DNA of 7,522 nucleotides from Candidatus Pacearchaeota archaeon RBG_13_36_9 (GTDB lineage Archaea; Nanobdellota; Nanobdellia; Pacearchaeales; GW2011-AR1), in contig MFWN01000081.1 of assembly GCA_001786395.1 (NCBI GenBank), positions 1,565-9,086 on the forward strand, given 5' to 3'. The notes under the pieces were generated by a model. That model was given only the letters and a program-made list of their open reading frames with translations. It was not told the origin of the DNA and ran no database searches. Positions 6,106 through 7,522 of the stretch are shown here, one piece after another. Position numbers and translations under genes: made by a program. Positions within the stretch are counted from its first letter, which is position 1. Each line of letters begins with the position of its first letter.

Positions 6106-7047
6106 ATGAAAAGAGAGGGCAAGATAAAAGTGGTTATGTTGATTTGCGGAATAATGGGAATTTTATTTCTCTCGTTCGTATCAGCAGGAATGTTTGGCTG
6201 GATTAAAGAAACAATAACAGGAAAAGCAACAACAGTTCCGTTTGACCTGAATATAACAGTAGGCGGCCCGCAAATAATAACTGTCTACAACCAAACCCCC
6301 CTCGGAGTAACAATAAATGAAGCTCCCTTCTCAAGTGAGGTTATTATTAATTTTTCTGTATACATTCCGGCGGGAGTGGAAAACCTCAATCTAAGCAGTG
6401 CGTTGGTTAACCTCAGCTACACAAACGAAGACACAAGAACAAATGCCAGCTGCAAAACTACTGATTATGATGGGGATTATGCTAATTTTACCTGCAACGT
6501 AACAATGTGGTGGTGGGATGTAAATGGCACCTGGAACATAAATGCTTATATAAAAGACAATGCTTCTAACGGAGTGACAAACACAACCCAGGTGCAGGGA
6601 GTAGGAGAGCAGCAGTCAGTTCAGGGAGGCCCTGCTCTTTTGACATGGTCAGGAGTCTCTCCTGGCGCATGGAACTCTACATCTAATAACGACCCTTTAC
6701 TATTAAATAACAGCGGAAATTACATTTCATCAAATATAACAATAAATGCCACTCACCTTAGAGGTGAAACAGACAATCTTGAAGCAATACTTTCGACTAA
6801 TTTCTCAGTTCACTGGAATACAGGCGGAAGTCCTCCAGCAGAGTGCAACGACACAGCTAGAATGAGAAACGAAGCTTATGCGCAAATTATGGTAGCCAAT
6901 TTAACCAAAGGGAATTTCACAATAAATGACGGATATAGCGGGCAAGAAAATCTCTATTTTTGCCTGATCTACATAGCTTCCAATCTAACAACACAAGCTT
7001 ATTCAACAGCTACAGACGGAGCATGGGTAGCAAGCATATTACCATAA
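6106..7047 (+). CDS. Secreted, sequon-dense two-domain surface protein
   Basis: The 313-residue protein has a basic start, a hydrophobic segment at residues 8-27 and a likely signal cleavage after VSA (25-27). It is followed by GWIKETITGKATT, a leader-proximal motif I recall in many DPANN envelope proteins. The mature part has 20 N-x-S/T sequons: 49, 62, 82, 95, 102, 113, 127, 131, 140, 152, 159, 190, 201, 210, 214, 232, 248, 265, 270 and 293. That is about one per 14 residues, so heavy N-glycosylation is likely. Two beta-rich halves (about 55-165 and 178-300) each hold a cysteine pair, Cys116/Cys130 and Cys247/Cys286, probably two disulfides. The WWWDVNGTW segment (135-143) resembles the core strand of Ig-like archaeal surface domains. 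There is no catalytic motif, and an S-layer or envelope structural role is likely. Specific family not recognised. Confidence 0.87.
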   Translation: MKREGKIKVVMLICGIMGILFLSFVSAGMFGWIKETITGKATTVPFDLNITVGGPQIITVYNQTPLGVTINEAPFSSEVIINFSVYIPAGVENLNLSSALVNLSYTNEDTRTNASCKTTDYDGDYANFTCNVTMWWWDVNGTWNINAYIKDNASNGVTNTTQVQGVGEQQSVQGGPALLTWSGVSPGAWNSTSNNDPLLLNNSGNYISSNITINATHLRGETDNLEAILSTNFSVHWNTGGSPPAECNDTARMRNEAYAQIMVANLTKGNFTINDGYSGQENLYFCLIYIASNLTTQAYSTATDGAWVASILP

Positions 7048-7057
7048 TAAAATCAGA

Positions 7058-7080
7058 AAGTCGCCCTAAAGTTGCGACTT
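7058..7080 (+). repeat. Hairpin 1 of the intergenic hairpin cluster
   Basis: AAGTCGC (7058-7064) pairs perfectly with GCGACTT (7074-7080) around the 9-nt loop CCTAAAGTT. It begins 11 nt after the stop codon of the upstream gene. No T tract follows, so it is not a simple terminator. Confidence 0.8.
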
Positions 7081-7100
7081 CAGAAACCTAGGGTTTCTGA
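7080..7100 (+). repeat. Hairpin 2 of the intergenic hairpin cluster
   Basis: TCAGAAACC (7080-7088) pairs perfectly over 9 bp with GGTTTCTGA (7092-7100) around the three-base loop TAG. It shares its first base with the last base of hairpin 1, so the two stems abut and could stack coaxially. The loop-closing CCTAGG is itself palindromic. Confidence 0.85.
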
Positions 7101-7101
7101 G

Positions 7102-7132
7102 AGTCATCAAGAATCAAAAGATTCTTGAGACT
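7102..7132 (+). repeat. Hairpin 3 of the intergenic hairpin cluster
   Basis: TCAAGAATC (7107-7115) pairs perfectly over 9 bp with GATTCTTGA (7120-7128) around an AAAA tetraloop. AGTC (7102-7105) and GACT (7129-7132) extend the stem to 13 bp with a single bulged A at 7106. It starts two bases after hairpin 2 ends. The following sequence CTTTGGG is not a T tract. Confidence 0.85.
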
Positions 7133-7144
7133 TTGGGATGCTCG

Positions 7145-7198
7145 AAAACGAAAAACCAGGGCATTCCAGCACAGGAACTAAATAAGGTTTTTCGTTTT
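7145..7198 (+). repeat. Hairpin 4: long stem ending just before the start codon at 7203
   Basis: AAAACGAAAAACC (7145-7157) pairs perfectly over 13 bp with GGTTTTTCGTTTT (7186-7198). The 28-nt interior contains a small TTCC/GGAA hairpin (7164-7167 with 7174-7177). The T-rich 3' arm ends four bases before the ATG at 7203. It could act as a terminator of readthrough from the upstream gene, or it could control ribosome access to the start codon. The only TATA-like box here (CTAAATAAG, 7178-7186) lies inside the hairpin interior and is slightly too close to the ATG for a good leaderless promoter. Confidence 0.8.
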
Positions 7199-7202
7199 AG
7201 AC

Positions 7203-7522
7203 ATGAAAAAAAATAAAATAATTTTGATAACAGGAATTTTGCTAGTGGCAGCTTTATTCGGGAGCCTAGTCTCTGCATTCGGCACTTCCTACGTCTTTGA
7301 CAGGCCTCTCCAGATGTATCCAGGCCAGACACGCGACATATATGTTACTCTCCAGAACAATAATGACCCCAACACCATAACTGCAGCGGCAGAAATGGCT
7401 CAGAAAGTGGAAATAGCCAGGCTGACTGACAACACCAATACTTTCACTGTTCCCTATCGGGTGCCGGTTCAGGTGAATCTTTCATTCACAGTGCCTCTAG
7501 ATGCACAAATAGGAGACATGTA
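7203..7522 (+). CDS. Secreted S-layer/NEW3-like surface protein, 3' end outside window
   Basis: 106 complete codons are visible, open at the right edge. Residues 1-25 form a textbook signal peptide: a lysine-rich start, hydrophobic residues 6-22 and cleavage after VSA. The mature start, with SYVFDRPLQMYPGQTRDIYV followed by TLQNN, and the later strand VNLSFTVPLDAQIGD fit the COG1361/NEW3-type beta domain of archaeal envelope proteins. Such domains show a P-G-x-T-x-x-x-x-V-x-L-x-N opening and an I-P-x-x-A-x-x-G closing. One sequon (Asn92) and no cysteine are visible. The start is chosen by the signal peptide, since no Shine-Dalgarno site precedes it. The gene follows the one at 6106 by 155 nt, which is filled by the hairpin cluster. 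It probably belongs to the same envelope gene group, but expression may be uncoupled there. Confidence 0.82.
   Translation, partial: MKKNKIILITGILLVAALFGSLVSAFGTSYVFDRPLQMYPGQTRDIYVTLQNNNDPNTITAAAEMAQKVEIARLTDNTNTFTVPYRVPVQVNLSFTVPLDAQIGDM

Noticed and set aside
7058..7132. Hairpins 1-3 as intrinsic terminators or a CRISPR-like array
   Set aside because: None is followed by a T tract, and the three stems differ in sequence with no repeat-spacer periodicity.
7145..7203. Hairpin 4 as an H/ACA guide RNA (ACA lies just after the stem)
   Set aside because: The upper stem is only 4 bp, there is no kink-turn motif, and the ACA overlaps the ATG of the next gene.

Overview
The window looks like archaeal DNA, most probably from a DPANN lineage (Woesearchaeota, Pacearchaeota or Nanoarchaeota-like). 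This placement rests on gene style, because no rRNA or other phylogenetic marker is present. The evidence is: archaeal TATA boxes upstream of most genes, one gene whose promoter spacing predicts a leaderless mRNA, an AbrB/PIN toxin-antitoxin pair of a common archaeal type, and several Asn-glycosylation-rich secreted proteins. These proteins carry sequence features I associate from memory with DPANN surface proteins: a T-G-K/E-A stretch after the membrane segment, and a domain containing an IEW-x-VPHLSNQ-like segment followed by KAEHLDENKEF.

Layout. Positions 1-4097 on the minus strand form one uninterrupted reading frame of 1365 complete codons that runs off the left edge. It encodes a giant membrane-anchored surface protein. 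In order it has an N-terminal anchor, a roughly 360-residue beta-rich domain with an EF-hand-like calcium loop, an array of eleven cysteine/tryptophan repeats of about 29 residues, then Ig-like modules ending in a tandem pair. Because it has no stop inside the window, a search that needs both ends would miss it; the smaller frames in this stretch are shadows of it. Positions 4098-4393 are a divergent promoter region. Positions 4394-5076 hold an AbrB-family antitoxin and a PIN-domain toxin that overlap by ATGA. Positions 5188-7522 hold three co-oriented surface-protein genes: a cysteine-free anchored protein with a glycine-rich linker, a secreted protein with 20 N-glycosylation sequons, and the start of a third secreted protein with an S-layer/NEW3-like beta domain.

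All genes except the toxin-antitoxin pair encode exported or membrane-anchored envelope proteins, so this is probably a cell-surface locus with a VapBC-type module inserted in it or co-maintained by it. The strongest unexplained signals are the eleven-fold Cys-x-Trp repeat array and a 141-nt run of four near-perfect hairpins at 7058-7198. That hairpin run lies between the last two surface genes and ends four bases before a start codon. I saw no CRISPR array, rRNA, tRNA or transposase.
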